64,000 nucleotides of DNA from Pseudomonas putida. GTDB taxonomy: Bacteria; Pseudomonadota; Gammaproteobacteria; Pseudomonadales; Pseudomonadaceae. The notes under the pieces were generated by a model. The model was given only the letters and a program-made list of their open reading frames with translations. It ran no database searches and was not told the origin of the DNA. Positions 52,304 to 61,814 of this stretch are shown here, piece by piece. The stretch lies in assembly GCF_026625125.1 (NCBI RefSeq), contig NZ_CP113097.1:186001-250000 (forward strand), given 5' to 3'. The translations under genes were made by a program, and so were the position numbers. Each line of letters begins with the position of its first letter. The first letter of the stretch is position 1.

Positions 52304-53638
52304 ATGACTCTGCGTAAGATCGCAGGGCTAGGAGCCCTATTGTCCCTCGTAATGCCGGGCATCGCCCTGGCAGAGGAGGCTGCCGCCCCTGTACTGAACT
52401 CCGGTGACACCGCCTGGATGCTGACTGCCACGGCGCTGGTGCTGTTCATGACCATCCCGGGCCTGGCCCTGTTCTACGGCGGCATGGTGCGTTCGAAGAA
52501 CGTACTCTCGGTGATGATGCAATGCTTCGCCATCACCGGCCTGATGAGCATCCTCTGGGTCGTTTACGGTTACAGCATGGCCTTCGATACCACGGGTATG
52601 GAAAAGGGCGTGCTCAACTTCAATTCCTTCGTCGGCGGCTTCTCCAAGGCGTTCCTCAGCGGCGTAACGCCGGACGGGCTGACGTCGGCTGCGGCACTGT
52701 TCCCTGAAGCGGTCTTCATTACCTTCCAGATGACCTTCGCCATCATCACCCCGGCGCTGATCGTGGGTGCCTTCGCCGAACGCATGAAATTCTCGGCGAT
52801 GCTGGTGTTCATGGGCATCTGGTTCACCCTGGTCTACGCACCGATCGCGCATATGGTCTGGAGCGGTGATGGCGCGCTGATGTGGGACTGGGGCGTGCTC
52901 GACTTCGCTGGCGGCACCGTGGTGCACATCAACGCAGGTATCGCTGGCCTGGTCTGCTGCCTGGTACTGGGCAAGCGCAAAGGCTACCCGACCACCCCGA
53001 TGGCCCCGCACAACCTGGGCTACACCCTGATGGGCGCAGCCATGCTGTGGATCGGTTGGTTCGGCTTCAACGCCGGCTCCGCCGCGGCCGCCAACGGTAC
53101 TGCCGGCATGGCCATGCTGGTGACCCAGATCGCTACCGCTGCTGCAGCGCTGGGCTGGATGTTCGCCGAGTGGATCGGCCACGGCAAACCGAGCGCCCTG
53201 GGCATCGCCTCTGGTGTGGTCGCCGGCCTGGTTGCCATCACCCCGGCTGCCGGCACCGTGGGCCCGATGGGCGCCCTGGTGATTGGCCTGGTGTCTGGCG
53301 TGCTCTGCTACTTCTGCGCTACCAGCCTCAAGCGCAAGCTGGGTTATGACGACTCCCTGGATGCCTTCGGCGTGCATGGCATCGGCGGCATCATCGGCGC
53401 CATCCTCACCGGTGTGTTCGCGGCACCGGCCCTGGGCGGCTTCGGCGCGGTCACCGACATCGGTGCGCAGGTCTGGATCCAGGCCAAGGGCGTGATTTTC
53501 ACCGTGGTCTACACCGCCATCGTCACCTACGTGATCCTCAAGGTGCTGGACGTAGTGATGGGCCTGCGGGTCAACGAAGAAGAAGAGTCGGTCGGCCTCG
53601 ACCTGGCTCAACACAACGAACGTGGTTACAACCTGTAA
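52304..53638 (+). CDS. amtB: Ammonium transporter AmtB
   Basis: Trimeric ammonium channel of 444 residues. It has a cleavable signal peptide (about 1-23, ending GIALA) and 11 helices. Family signature DFAGGTVVHINAGIAGLV is present, with the pore histidine in VVHINAG and the second in GVHGIGGIIGAILTG. The start follows CAGGAGAAAACAAC. It is co-transcribed with glnK from the sigma-54 promoter and ends at a strong terminator. Confidence 0.98.
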   Translation: MTLRKIAGLGALLSLVMPGIALAEEAAAPVLNSGDTAWMLTATALVLFMTIPGLALFYGGMVRSKNVLSVMMQCFAITGLMSILWVVYGYSMAFDTTGMEKGVLNFNSFVGGFSKAFLSGVTPDGLTSAAALFPEAVFITFQMTFAIITPALIVGAFAERMKFSAMLVFMGIWFTLVYAPIAHMVWSGDGALMWDWGVLDFAGGTVVHINAGIAGLVCCLVLGKRKGYPTTPMAPHNLGYTLMGAAMLWIGWFGFNAGSAAAANGTAGMAMLVTQIATAAAALGWMFAEWIGHGKPSALGIASGVVAGLVAITPAAGTVGPMGALVIGLVSGVLCYFCATSLKRKLGYDDSLDAFGVHGIGGIIGAILTGVFAAPALGGFGAVTDIGAQVWIQAKGVIFTVVYTAIVTYVILKVLDVVMGLRVNEEEESVGLDLAQHNERGYNL

Positions 53639-53658
53639 CTGCGACGCTGGAAAAACTT

Positions 53659-53682
53659 GCCCGGCTTGCCGGGCATTTTTTT
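53659..53682 (+). terminator. Rho-independent terminator after amtB
   Basis: GCCCGGC-TT-GCCGGGC followed by seven T residues. Confidence 0.9.
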
Positions 53683-54067
53683 GCCTGTTTTTCGCCATTT
53701 TCCGCAGAGCAAACGGTTTATCAGTCACGTTCGCGACGTAGGCAAAAAACTTACAACACGCAGGGCGTTCATGGAGCTTTGCTTTTTCTCCGGGCGCGCT
53801 AGAATGCGCGCCGAGAGGTGTTGCACGAGTTGTCCGCACGCTTCTTCAGCCTTTGCTAGGCTTGCCAATAGCGTGTGGCCAGCAAGGGCTGCAAGGTTTT
53901 GTCGGGTCCTGCCAGGAGCAGGGCCTGCTGGGCGGGGCGTCCCATCAGGAGTGCCGTCTCAAGGGCAGTGGCCAACCCACGGCCAGTTGAATTTTCACTG
54001 GTGGCTGCCGGTCTACGGCTGCACTGGTCTATAACTAACCTGCTTTTCGCAAGTCATGAGGTAGAAC
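53683..54067 (+). promoter_or_regulatory. Long promoter/leader region of sutA
   Basis: About 385 bp without a gene. A plausible promoter lies near 53779-53808 (TTTGCT, about 16 bp, TAGAAT), which would give a leader of some 260 bases before sutA. The leader is free of open frames with family sequence but includes repeated GCAAGG and GCCAGCAAGG stretches that may fold. A long 5' leader on a stress gene hints at post-transcriptional control, which is inference. Confidence 0.4.
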
Positions 54068-54397
54068 ATGAGCGACGACGATCTGGAAAATGATGACCTC
54101 GAAGTAGGCGACGAAGACGAGGCTGATGATGGCCTCGAAGCTGCGGCTGACGATGTTGCCGAGGACGCTGGCGATGACGACAGCAGCCCGGCACCGGTCG
54201 CCAAGGGTAAATCCAAGGCGGCTGTTTCGGTAGACGAGATGCCGAGCATGGAAGCCAAGCAAAAGGAGCGTGATGCCCTGGCCAAGGCGATGGAAGAATT
54301 CCTTTCGCGCGGTGGCAAGGTGCAGGAAGTCGAGGCCAACGTAGTCGCCGACCCGCCCAAGAAGCCGGACAACAAGTACGGCAGCCGCCCTATCTGA
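54068..54397 (+). CDS. sutA: SutA, RNA polymerase-binding acidic regulator of slow growth
   Basis: A 109-residue, mostly disordered acidic protein. The N-terminal half is almost all Asp/Glu (DDDLENDDLEVGDEDEADD), followed by a predicted helix (SMEAKQKERDALAKAMEEFLSRGGKVQEVEANV) and the tail KYGSRPI. This pattern and its place after amtB match SutA of P. aeruginosa, which binds RNA polymerase and boosts transcription in dormant cells. The assignment is by architecture and synteny. It ends at a strong terminator. Confidence 0.85.
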   Translation: MSDDDLENDDLEVGDEDEADDGLEAAADDVAEDAGDDDSSPAPVAKGKSKAAVSVDEMPSMEAKQKERDALAKAMEEFLSRGGKVQEVEANVVADPPKKPDNKYGSRPI

Positions 54398-54414
54398 GTG
54401 GCTGAATACAAAAG

Positions 54415-54440
54415 AGCCCGCCGTCGCTGCGGGCTTTTTT
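54415..54440 (+). terminator. Rho-independent terminator after sutA
   Basis: AGCCCGC-CGTCGCT-GCGGGCT followed by a run of T residues. Confidence 0.9.
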
Positions 54441-54547
54441 GTGCCTGACGAAAATTGCAGTTATTTCTTACACAAAAAGTAGGTGTTTTAAGCTAGGCCA
54501 TTTTGTCGCTTCCAGGCAAGCATTGCTCACTGATTCTGGAGGTGTTT

Positions 54548-55222
54548 ATGGACAAACTGGTTCGTCGTTGCAAGCTACGCAAGGAAGACTTTTCTAGAGT
54601 AGAGGACCCTTTTTTTGCTAAGGGAAACGTAGAGCGTGCTCTTAAAGGGAACAGTCGCCTTGACGGTAAGGATGAGTTTCTCAGGAGTTGCGGCATCACC
54701 CTTCAGCGAGACCTTTCCGCCAAAGATATCGAGGTAGCAGTCGAAGAAATCAGAAGCGGCAGGTGGCTATTTTTGACCAACGAACCATTCAAGCCCATGA
54801 GGATAGATGGTTACCAAGGTGCAACTCAGTGCTTTCCTCTGCCAGGGCCGTTCAAGCAGCAGGCCGATGATGAGAGAGGGCCTGGTAAGTGGCGCACGAT
54901 CGACATCGATTATGACGGGTTGAAAAATACATTCGCGATGCTGCAAAACCGCCTAGGCTCGCTGGGTGACGAGGGTCGTCTCTTCGGCTCGGAAGGCAAG
55001 GATTATGACAACACCACCCGTGTCGTAACCCAGCAATGGGTTCCCCTCGATGGTAATGATGATCATCTGGCATCACGATCTGTTATTCGTCGCTATGGGG
55101 AATTGCGAGCTATAACGCAGCGGTATTCTGAAGGAGATGATAAGTGGCAGGTCAGTGGAAAATCTTGGCACTGGCAGCCAGTTCTTCCTTTTGAAACCTA
55201 CGAACACCGAGAAAAAAAATGA
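54548..55222 (+). CDS. Unknown protein, first gene of a two-gene accessory operon
   Basis: I do not recognise this 224-residue protein. It has no signal peptide or membrane helix, is highly charged (start MDKLVRRCKLRKEDFSRVEDPFF) and has a Trp-rich end (WQVSGKSWHWQPVLPFETYEHREKK). A middle region with PFKPMRIDGYQGATQCFPLPGP and GPGKWRTIDIDYDG looks like a folded beta-rich domain. The ATG follows CTGGAGGTGTTT. Base composition is clearly more AT-rich than the neighbours, which suggests transfer. It overlaps the next gene by four bases. A toxin, effector or sensor partnered with a membrane protein is possible but unproven. Confidence 0.75.
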   Translation: MDKLVRRCKLRKEDFSRVEDPFFAKGNVERALKGNSRLDGKDEFLRSCGITLQRDLSAKDIEVAVEEIRSGRWLFLTNEPFKPMRIDGYQGATQCFPLPGPFKQQADDERGPGKWRTIDIDYDGLKNTFAMLQNRLGSLGDEGRLFGSEGKDYDNTTRVVTQQWVPLDGNDDHLASRSVIRRYGELRAITQRYSEGDDKWQVSGKSWHWQPVLPFETYEHREKK

Positions 55223-55680
55223 TGCCCGGAGGACGAAAAGAAGAGCGTTGGGTATTGCAATTGTGGGGCATTCTGGATGCCCTTTCTTTGCTGCTCTACA
55301 TCGTAGCCAGCGTGCGGCGTAGCCATCTACCTTTCTTTACTGACTTGCAGAGCATGTTGAGCTTATGGCGAGAGCAAGGTCTGCTAACCGTTATGCTCAT
55401 TTTGATGAATCTGGTTCTGCACGTTTCGATCATTCTCAGCACTGTGCTTCTCCTCAGTGGCAGAAAGTCTGGTGTGTATTTAGGGCTCGCGCAGATACCC
55501 TTTAGGCTGCTTTTCGCTGCACCTTCGCTCTCGATATTGTTGATCTGGGCTAGCTTCGTACCCGATTACGATCCGTGGCTGATGCTTGGTTTCATAGGGC
55601 TTTCAGAGCTGATCAAGGGCGGCACCTCCTGGTGGTGGCTGCATCGCCAACGATCGCATCACCGGTTAGCCAGCAATTGA
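55219..55680 (+). CDS. Unknown four-helix membrane protein, second gene of the accessory operon
   Basis: An unrecognised 153-residue protein with about four membrane helices (LQLWGILDALSLLLYIVASV; LLTVMLILMNLVLHVSIILSTVLLL; GLAQIPFRLLFAAPSLSILLIWASFV; LMLGFIGLSELIKGGTSWWWL). It starts within the ATGA overlap with the gene before, so the two are translationally coupled and probably act together. The layout (soluble protein plus small membrane protein) is seen in effector-immunity pairs and in sensor-anchor pairs, but no family match was made. Confidence 0.75.
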   Translation: MMPGGRKEERWVLQLWGILDALSLLLYIVASVRRSHLPFFTDLQSMLSLWREQGLLTVMLILMNLVLHVSIILSTVLLLSGRKSGVYLGLAQIPFRLLFAAPSLSILLIWASFVPDYDPWLMLGFIGLSELIKGGTSWWWLHRQRSHHRLASN

Positions 55681-55709
55681 ACAGTCTTTGTTGTGCCTGT
55701 GAGATTTGT

Positions 55710-55853
55710 ATGGCCTGTGCCGGCCTCTTTGCGGCGGTTCGGCGCCCCGACACGCCCGCTCCCACAGGAACCGCACAATGCCTAAGGGCGGTGGTATTAC
55801 TGTGGGAGCGGGCTTGCCCCGCGAATGGGGCGCGAAGCGGCCCCTGTCAGCGC
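55710..55853. repeat. Inverted REP pair between the accessory operon and the HAD gene
   Basis: The left copy (GTGCCGGCCTCTTTGCGGCGG ... GCCCGCTCCCACAGG) and the right copy (CTGTGGGAGCGGGCTTGCCCCGCGAA ... GGGGCGCGAAGCGGCCCCTGTC) are the classic P. putida REP form, different from the GCCGGCAAGCCGGC form elsewhere in the window. They lie between convergent genes and may mark the right edge of the inserted pair. The right copy runs a few bases into the end of the HAD gene. Confidence 0.75.
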
Positions 55854-56542
55854 CAGCGCGCGAGCACGTCGGGCAGCTGGGACAAGCGCTGGATCTCGGC
55901 ATCCGGCGCCCGCTCGCCCGCCCAGGCCTTACCCTGCGGGTTGAACCAGACGGCGCGCAAACCGGCACGCTGGGCCCCGGCGATGTCGTCGCCTGGGTGA
56001 TCACCAATATGCACCGCCGCACTGGCTTCAGCCTCGCCACGCTTGAGTGCTTCCATGAACGGCGCCGGGTCTGGCTTGCCGATGCCCAGGTCCTCTGCAC
56101 ACAGGGCAAAGCGGAAGTAATCCGCCAGCCCCAGACGGCTTACATCGGCGTTGCCGTTGGTGACCACGCCCAAGGTGTAGTGATGGCGCAGAATCTCCAG
56201 CACCGGCTGCACTTCAGGGAATACTTCGACCTGATGGCGTGCATGCAGGAACACTTCAAAGCCCTCGTTGGCCAGTTCTTGTGCCTGCTTCTCGCTGTAG
56301 CCGACTTCTTCCAGGGCGTGGAACAGCACACGCCGGCGCAGGGTACTGATGCGGTGCTTGAGGCCTGGCTCGGCCTGTACCAGGCGTTCGCGAATGGCGA
56401 ACAGGTGTTCCACCGGCACGCCGCCAAGTATCGGGGCGTTGGCCTGCAGCCAGTCGCGCAGCACGATTTCCGCGCTGGCAATCACTGGCGCGGTATCCCA
56501 CAGGGTGTCGTCAAGGTCGAACGTGATCAGCTTGATGCTCAT
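55847..56542 (-). CDS. HAD family hydrolase (YjjG/YigB-like phosphatase)
   Basis: A 231-residue haloacid dehalogenase-type phosphatase. Motif I is [11 protein letters not shown] (nucleophile Asp in DLDDT), motif II is VVTNGNAD, and motif III/IV is [10 protein letters not shown] with [17 protein letters not shown]. It is likely a flavin or sugar phosphate phosphatase; E. coli YigB in the same operon context (dapF-yigA-xerC-yigB) acts on FMN. The start overlaps the xerC stop codon by four bases (ATGA), so the two are coupled. Confidence 0.92.
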   Translation of the reverse strand: MSIKLITFDLDDTLWDTAPVIASAEIVLRDWLQANAPILGGVPVEHLFAIRERLVQAEPGLKHRISTLRRRVLFHALEEVGYSEKQAQELANEGFEVFLHARHQVEVFPEVQPVLEILRHHYTLGVVTNGNADVSRLGLADYFRFALCAEDLGIGKPDPAPFMEALKRGEAEASAAVHIGDHPGDDIAGAQRAGLRAVWFNPQGKAWAGERAPDAEIQRLSQLPDVLARWR

Positions 56543-57438
56543 GAGTCTGTGCCTTTGCTGCGTTTGGCCCGTGGGTGGGCGCTGTCGTACACCGCGGCCA
56601 GGTGCTGGAAGTCCAGGTGGGTGTAGATCTGTGTGGTGCTGATGTCGGCATGGCCGAGCATTTCCTGCACCGCCCGCAGGTCCTGGGACGATTCCAGCAC
56701 ATGGCTGGCGAATGAATGGCGAAGCATGTGCGGGTGCAGGTGCTGGCCCAGTTCGCGCTCACCGGCTGCCTTGACCCGCATCTGGATAGCCCGTGGCCCG
56801 AGGCGGTTGCCTTGGCGGCTGATGAACACGGCGCCGTCACGCGGGCCGCCGATACCGCGCAGTCGCAACCATTGCTGCATGGCCTCGCGCGCCTTGCGGC
56901 CCACAGGCAGCACGCGCGCCTTGCCACCCTTGCCGAGCACTTGTACCAGGCCGGCGGCAAGGTCCAGGTGTTCGAGGTCGAGGTTGGTCAGCTCGGACAG
57001 GCGCAGGCCAGAGGAATAGAACAGTTCGAGGATCGCCTGGTCGCGGCGGGCGATGAAGTCGTCGTCCACGCCGCCGTCGAGCAGTTGCAGGGCGCGGTCG
57101 GTGTCCAGCACCTTGGGCAGCCGGCGCTCGCCTTTGGGCGCGCTCAGGCCGCTGGCAGGGTCGTGCTGGCAAAGGCCTTCACGGTTCAGGTAGCGATACA
57201 GCCCGCGTACCGCCGACAGCAGCCGCGCCAGGCTGCGCGAGGACTGCCCATGATGATGCTGGCGGGCGATCAGTTGGCGCAGTTGCTGGATCTGTAATGC
57301 GCCCCAGCCAGCGATGCCTTGGGTGTTGCAGTATTCGATGACCTTCTGGAGGTCGCGACGGTAGGCCAGCAGCGTGTGTTCGGACACTTGGCGCTCGTTG
57401 CGCAGGTGAGCGCAATAAGCCTCCAGCTGGCGTTCCAT
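56539..57438 (-). CDS. xerC: Tyrosine recombinase XerC
   Basis: Site-specific recombinase of 299 residues that, with XerD, resolves chromosome dimers at dif. Catalytic residues: Arg146 (GLRLSEL), His237 and Arg240 (HPHMLRHSF), His263 (LGHAD) and Tyr272 (TTQIYTHLD). A SAM-like N-terminal domain (about 1-85) is present. It is read in tandem with DUF484 (1-bp stop/start overlap) and the HAD gene, the same order as E. coli dapF-yigA-xerC-yigB. Confidence 0.97.
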   Translation of the reverse strand: MERQLEAYCAHLRNERQVSEHTLLAYRRDLQKVIEYCNTQGIAGWGALQIQQLRQLIARQHHHGQSSRSLARLLSAVRGLYRYLNREGLCQHDPASGLSAPKGERRLPKVLDTDRALQLLDGGVDDDFIARRDQAILELFYSSGLRLSELTNLDLEHLDLAAGLVQVLGKGGKARVLPVGRKAREAMQQWLRLRGIGGPRDGAVFISRQGNRLGPRAIQMRVKAAGERELGQHLHPHMLRHSFASHVLESSQDLRAVQEMLGHADISTTQIYTHLDFQHLAAVYDSAHPRAKRSKGTDS

Positions 57439-58148
57439 CAGCGCACCGGGCGCAGGGGCTGGGTCACCCGTGGGACCACGCGGGCGAGCACTTCGGCGAT
57501 GTAGCCAAGGAACAGGGTGCCGACGCTGCTTTTGTAGTGTTGCGGGTCGCGGCTGCCGATCGCCAGCACGCCGTGCAACCCTTGGTACTCCAGGGCAGCG
57601 ACGGCGCTGGAGCCCACTTCCTGGTGCTGCTGCTCACCGAACAGGAACACCAGTTCGTGCTCACGCAGGTTGCCACTGACTGTCTTGCCACCGCCCAGCA
57701 GGCCGCCGATGGCCTGTTGGGCCTCGGCATTGCTGGCCCAACGGCCGACCGGCGCTGCATGGTCACCGAACAGGATCAGGCTGACGAACGGTACCTGGAA
57801 CTCCTGGCGCAGGCTGTCTTCGACCGCCATGACCACTTCTTCCAGGCTGCCGGCATCGAGCAGGTCAAGGATCAGCCGGCGCGTCTTGTCGAACAACCGG
57901 TCGTTGTCCCTGGCCACGTCCATCAGTTGCGACAGGCGATGGCGCATCTCGATGTTGCGATCGCGCAGCAGTTTGAGCTGGCGCTCCACCAGCGACACGC
58001 TGTCGCCACGCTGGTGAGGGATACGCTGCTCGACCAACAGTTCATCGTGTTCGGCGAAGAAGGTCGGGTGGGCGCGCAGGTAGGCGACCACCGCTTCGGC
58101 ATCGAGCTCACTGGACTGCTGGGGTACAACCTTGGGCTGATCGGTCAT
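57438..58148 (-). CDS. DUF484 family protein (YigA-like GAF domain)
   Basis: A 236-residue DUF484 protein. It has an N-terminal helical part ([50 protein letters not shown]), a coiled coil, then a GAF-like domain ([19 protein letters not shown] ... [23 protein letters not shown]). The function is unknown; it is always found between dapF and xerC. The start at 58148 fits the family. Its stop codon overlaps the xerC start by one base. Confidence 0.93.
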   Translation of the reverse strand: MTDQPKVVPQQSSELDAEAVVAYLRAHPTFFAEHDELLVEQRIPHQRGDSVSLVERQLKLLRDRNIEMRHRLSQLMDVARDNDRLFDKTRRLILDLLDAGSLEEVVMAVEDSLRQEFQVPFVSLILFGDHAAPVGRWASNAEAQQAIGGLLGGGKTVSGNLREHELVFLFGEQQHQEVGSSAVAALEYQGLHGVLAIGSRDPQHYKSSVGTLFLGYIAEVLARVVPRVTQPLRPVR

Positions 58149-58161
58149 GGCAGTTACTCGC

Positions 58162-58992
58162 TTAGAGACGAACCTGTCCTTCGTAGACACGTACGGCTGG
58201 GCCAGTCATCAACACGGACGTGCCGGGGCCGGCCCACTCGATGTGCAGGCGCCCACCAGGCAGGTCCAGGGTCACCGGAGAGTCCATCCAGCCCTGGCTG
58301 ATGGCTGCCACGGCGGCTGCACAAGCACCGGTGCCGCAGGCCTGGGTCTCGCCGGCACCACGTTCCCATACCCGCAGGTTGGCGCGGTGGCGGTCCATGA
58401 CCTGAAGGAAACCGGCGTTCACCCGCTGCGCAAAGCGTGGGTGGTTTTCGATTTTCGGGCCCAGGTCATGGACCGGCGCAGTATGTACGTCATCGACGCG
58501 CAGCACGGCATGCGGGTTACCCATGGACAAGGCAGCGATAGCGTGCACTTCGCCGTCCACCTCCAGCGGGTAACTGAGCGCCTGCTCATCAGCGTCGAAT
58601 GGGATTTCGGCAGGATTGAAGCGCGGCGGCCCCATGTCGACACACACCTGGCCGTCGTTCTGCACGTCCAGTTCGATGATGCCGCCCTTGGTTTCCACAC
58701 GGATACGCTTTTTCGCGGTCAAGCGTTTATCCAGCACGAAGCGTGCGAAGCAGCGTGCGCCGTTGCCGCATTGCTCCACTTCCGAACCGTCGGCATTGAA
58801 GATCCGGTAGCGGAAATCCACTTCCGGATTGTTCGGAGCCTCGACGATCAGCAGCTGGTCGAAGCCGATCCCGGTGTGGCGGTCGCCCCATTGCTTGGCG
58901 TGCTTGGGCTGGATGTGCGCGTGTTGGCTGACCAGGTCCAGGACCATGAAGTCATTGCCCAGCCCATGCATCTTGGTAAAACGCAGAAGCAT
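58162..58992 (-). CDS. dapF: Diaminopimelate epimerase
   Basis: PLP-independent racemase of 276 residues that converts LL- to meso-diaminopimelate for peptidoglycan and lysine synthesis. The two catalytic cysteines are visible: Cys75 ([11 protein letters not shown]) and Cys219 ([10 protein letters not shown]). The start [15 protein letters not shown] is the family start. It lies 13 bp before DUF484 and 4 bp after lysA in the operon. Confidence 0.98.
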   Translation of the reverse strand: MLLRFTKMHGLGNDFMVLDLVSQHAHIQPKHAKQWGDRHTGIGFDQLLIVEAPNNPEVDFRYRIFNADGSEVEQCGNGARCFARFVLDKRLTAKKRIRVETKGGIIELDVQNDGQVCVDMGPPRFNPAEIPFDADEQALSYPLEVDGEVHAIAALSMGNPHAVLRVDDVHTAPVHDLGPKIENHPRFAQRVNAGFLQVMDRHRANLRVWERGAGETQACGTGACAAAVAAISQGWMDSPVTLDLPGGRLHIEWAGPGTSVLMTGPAVRVYEGQVRL

Positions 58993-58996
58993 GGGG

Positions 58997-60244
58997 TCAC
59001 TCCGGCAGCAGGCTTTCGCCAGCGTACAGTTCGGCAATGGTCTCGCGACGGCGGACTTCGAAAGCCTGATCGCCGTCGACCAGGATTTCCGCACAACGGC
59101 CACGGGTGTTGTAGTTCGAGCTCATGACGAAACCATAGGCGCCCGCGGACTGCACAGCCAGCAGGTCACCTTCGGCCAGGTTCAGCTGGCGGTCCTTGGC
59201 GAGGAAATCGCCGGTTTCGCAGATTGGCCCGACCAGGTCGTAGGCACGGCCTTCGCCTTCGCGTGGGATGACCGCGCTGACGCCCATCCAGGCCTGGTAG
59301 AGGGCCGGACGGATCAGGTCGTTCATCGCCGCATCGATGATGGCGAAGTCTTTGTGTTCGGTGTGCTTGAGGTATTCAACGCGGGTCAGCAGGGCACCGG
59401 CGTTGGCCACGATGTAGCGGCCAGGCTCGAACACCAGGGCCAGGTCACGATCACCGACGCGCTCGCGGATGGCCTTGATGTAATCGGCTACCAGCGGCGG
59501 CTCTTCGTCGCGATAGCGCACGCCAACACCGCCGCCCAGGTCCAGGTGGCGCAGGTGGATGCCGCAGTCGGCCAGGCGGTCGACCAGGTCCAGCAGGCGG
59601 TCGAGGGCGTCGAGGAATGGGTCTACGCTGGTCAGCTGCGAGCCGATGTGGCAGTCGACACCGACCACTTCCAGGTTTGGCAGCTGCGCGGCACGCACAT
59701 AGATGGCTTCGGCGTCGGCGATGGCGATGCCGAACTTGTTCTCTTTGAGGCCGGTGGAGATGTACGGGTGGGTACCGGCATCGACGTCCGGGTTGACCCG
59801 CAGCGAGACCGGGGCCACCTTGCCCATCTCGGCGGCTACCACCTGCAGGCGCTCCAGTTCGTCGGTGGATTCGACGTTGAAGCAATGCACGCCGACTTCC
59901 AGGGCCCGGCGCATGTCTTCGCGGGTTTTGCCGACGCCGGAGAACACCACGCGGTCAGCCCGCCCACCGGCGGCCAGTACCCGCTCCAGTTCACCGCCGG
60001 ACACGATGTCGAAGCCTGCGCCCATGCGGGCCAGCACGTTCAGCACGCCAAGGTTGGAGTTAGCCTTGACCGCGAAGCACACCAGGTGCTCGACACCTTG
60101 CAGGGCATCGGTATAGCTGCGGTACTGGGCCTCGATGTGGGCGCGCGAGTACACGTAGGTGGGGGTGCCGAAGCGTTCGGCGATGGCCGACAGGGCCACG
60201 CCCTCCGCGAACAGTTCACCGTCGCGGTAATTGAAAGCGTTCAT
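58997..60244 (-). CDS. lysA: Diaminopimelate decarboxylase
   Basis: PLP enzyme (fold type III) of 415 residues making L-lysine from meso-diaminopimelate. The PLP lysine is in [10 protein letters not shown], the glycine-rich phosphate loop is LDLGGGVGV, and the active-site motif of the C-terminal domain is [14 protein letters not shown]. It lies 9 bp downstream of lptM. Lysine synthesis here and lysine breakdown (amaA/amaB/hglS) at 28-34 kb are on the same chromosomal segment. Confidence 0.98.
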   Translation of the reverse strand: MNAFNYRDGELFAEGVALSAIAERFGTPTYVYSRAHIEAQYRSYTDALQGVEHLVCFAVKANSNLGVLNVLARMGAGFDIVSGGELERVLAAGGRADRVVFSGVGKTREDMRRALEVGVHCFNVESTDELERLQVVAAEMGKVAPVSLRVNPDVDAGTHPYISTGLKENKFGIAIADAEAIYVRAAQLPNLEVVGVDCHIGSQLTSVDPFLDALDRLLDLVDRLADCGIHLRHLDLGGGVGVRYRDEEPPLVADYIKAIRERVGDRDLALVFEPGRYIVANAGALLTRVEYLKHTEHKDFAIIDAAMNDLIRPALYQAWMGVSAVIPREGEGRAYDLVGPICETGDFLAKDRQLNLAEGDLLAVQSAGAYGFVMSSNYNTRGRCAEILVDGDQAFEVRRRETIAELYAGESLLPE

Positions 60245-60253
60245 CTGATTTCC

Positions 60254-60457
60254 TTACTGCTCTGGCGTTTGCTCGGGCTCGATTGGCTGTTCATCCTGTG
60301 GCTGGACAGGCTGAGCGTGCTGGTGCTGATGCGACTTCTGGCTGCCCTTGCCGTCCTTGCCGTCTTCTGGCAGGTAGAGGGGGCCTTTCTGACCGCAGGC
60401 CGAAACGAGGCAGGCAACCGCGACCAGCGCCGCGAGCGAGGAAATCAGGCGCTTCAT
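60254..60457 (-). CDS. lptM: LptM-type small lipoprotein (YifL-like)
   Basis: A 67-residue lipoprotein. It has a signal peptide with lipobox ([17 protein letters not shown]; Cys21) and the conserved [11 protein letters not shown] motif, then a low-complexity tail rich in Gln, His, Pro and Glu. In E. coli LptM binds LptD and helps it mature. It is the first gene of the lptM-lysA-dapF-DUF484-xerC-HAD operon. Confidence 0.93.
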   Translation of the reverse strand: MKRLISSLAALVAVACLVSACGQKGPLYLPEDGKDGKGSQKSHQHQHAQPVQPQDEQPIEPEQTPEQ

Positions 60458-60574
60458 GGGTGAAATCCTTTGAAATATGCAGTATTGCGCCCGAGTATAC
60501 CGAGCGACTGCCGGATTGCCTATGCAAGAGCCGGTCCGCCGGGCGGGCAGAAATTGGCCACCAGCGGCGAGCGG

Positions 60575-60627
60575 CAAGCGGCAAGAAAAAACGTTCAGGT
60601 GTAGGCTGAGCTTTTTCCTGCCGCTTG
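60575..60627. repeat. Inverted repeat in the lptM/cyaY divergent gap
   Basis: CAAGCGGCAAGAAAAA (60575-60590) and its complement with one mismatch (60612-60627) flank a 21-bp loop. Related GCGGCAAG / GCTTGCGGC repeats surround it (60566-60650). It resembles the GCGGCAAGC repeats scattered in pseudomonad intergenic DNA. It may act as a two-way terminator or just be a mobile repeat. Confidence 0.5.
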
Positions 60628-60709
60628 AAGCTCCCCGCTTGCGGCTGGCGCCAAGCGCCCGTATCGTGCCCGGCCTGCCTGTAACGCAGCCAATTTCGAG
60701 GTTCCTGCA

Positions 60710-61042
60710 ATGAGTTTGAGCGAAGCGCGTTTCCATGATCTGGTCGACGCCACCCAACAGGCCCTGGAAGACCTGTTCGACGAGAGCGGCCTTGACCTGG
60801 ACATGGAGAATTCCGCCGGCGTCCTCACCATCAAGTTCGACAATGGCAGCCAGCTGATCTTCAGCCGCCAGGAGCCGCTGCGTCAGCTTTGGCTGGCCGA
60901 CCGCTCCGGGGGCTTCCACTTCGACTACGACGAAGAGAGCGGCAAGTGGGTCTGCGAGAAGAGCGAAGAGCTGCTGGGCGAGATGCTCGAGCGGATTGTC
61001 TGGGAGCGGGCCGGCGAAAAGCTGGACTTCGACGAGATCTGA
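60710..61042 (+). CDS. cyaY: Frataxin homologue CyaY
   Basis: A 110-residue frataxin that binds iron and tunes iron-sulfur cluster assembly on IscS. The acidic N-terminal helix ([30 protein letters not shown]) and the beta sheet with [34 protein letters not shown] are intact. It is divergent from lptM, the usual place. DUF1289 follows with a 1-bp gap, so they are co-transcribed. Confidence 0.96.
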   Translation: MSLSEARFHDLVDATQQALEDLFDESGLDLDMENSAGVLTIKFDNGSQLIFSRQEPLRQLWLADRSGGFHFDYDEESGKWVCEKSEELLGEMLERIVWERAGEKLDFDEI

Positions 61043-61043
61043 A

Positions 61044-61256
61044 ATGAGCGCCCAGGCGCGGCCGGCCAAGCCGCTTTACAGTAACGTCAGCCCAGCGGTG
61101 CCGTCGCCGTGCATCAGCGTGTGCCGGCTGAATGAACAGCGCGTTTGCACCGGTTGCCATCGCCATGTCGAGCACATTCGCGAGTGGCGCTCGGCCGATG
61201 ACGAACGGCGCCGGCAGATTTGCCGCGAAGCCGAGGCCTTGCGCACGCAGGGTTGA
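61044..61256 (+). CDS. DUF1289 small cysteine protein
   Basis: A 70-residue protein with the DUF1289 pattern [29 protein letters not shown] (Cys-x3-Cys, Cys-x2-Cys), probably a metal site. The function is unknown. The ATG at 61044 lies one base after the cyaY stop codon, so translation is probably coupled; the tie with an iron protein may be meaningful. Confidence 0.9.
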   Translation: MSAQARPAKPLYSNVSPAVPSPCISVCRLNEQRVCTGCHRHVEHIREWRSADDERRRQICREAEALRTQG

Positions 61257-61314
61257 GTATTTGCCCGGCTGTGGTAGTGTCGGGTTATGCGTCGGTGACG
61301 CCAAAGCACTCATC

Positions 61315-61340
61315 AAACCCCGCCCTCTGGGCGGGGTTTT
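61315..61340 (+). terminator. Rho-independent terminator between DUF1289 and rnk
   Basis: CCCCGCCC-TCT-GGGCGGGG with flanking A and T runs. Confidence 0.9.
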
Positions 61341-61390
61341 GCTTTATCTGCCCTTAGAAAACCACCTGTTCAATGGAGTCTGACTGGATC

Positions 61391-61801
61391 ATGAGCACCA
61401 AGCCCTCCCTCATCCTTACCCGATTGGACGTGCAGCGTCTCGAGCGCCTGATCGACAGCCTCGACGAAAGCACCCCAGGTGTGCTCGCCCTGCAGGAGGA
61501 GCTGGACCGCGCCGAGCAGGTGGTCGGTCACGAGGACGTGCCGGCCGGCGTGGTGACCATGAACTCGCGCGTGCACTGCCGTGAAGAGGCCAGTGGCAAG
61601 GACTACCACCTGACCCTGGTGTACCCGAAGGATGCCGGCGGCGAAGGCAAGGTCTCGGTCCTGGCGCCGATCGGATGCGCGCTGCTTGGCTTGTCGGTGG
61701 GTGAACAGATCGATTGGCCGGCGCCGGGCGGCAAGACCCTCAAGCTCAAGCTGCTGGAGGTGGAATACCAGCCGGAAGCGGCAGGCGATTTCGACCTCTG
61801 A
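61391..61801 (+). CDS. rnk: Rnk, nucleoside diphosphate kinase regulator
   Basis: A 136-residue Rnk protein. The N-terminal coiled coil (DVQRLERLIDSLDESTPGVLALQEELDRAEQV) is followed by a GreA/GreB-like C-terminal FKBP-fold domain (TLVYPKDAGGEGKVSVLAPIGCALLGLSVGEQIDWPAPGG). Rnk binds RNA polymerase and influences nucleoside diphosphate kinase levels. A monocistronic gene after a terminator. Confidence 0.93.
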   Translation: MSTKPSLILTRLDVQRLERLIDSLDESTPGVLALQEELDRAEQVVGHEDVPAGVVTMNSRVHCREEASGKDYHLTLVYPKDAGGEGKVSVLAPIGCALLGLSVGEQIDWPAPGGKTLKLKLLEVEYQPEAAGDFDL

Positions 61802-61814
61802 TCCCCCATGGCTT

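Noticed and set aside
54548..55680. Calling the unknown pair a toxin/immunity system
   Set aside because: The layout allows it, but no toxin motif, secretion marker or known immunity family was seen, so only the neutral description is given.
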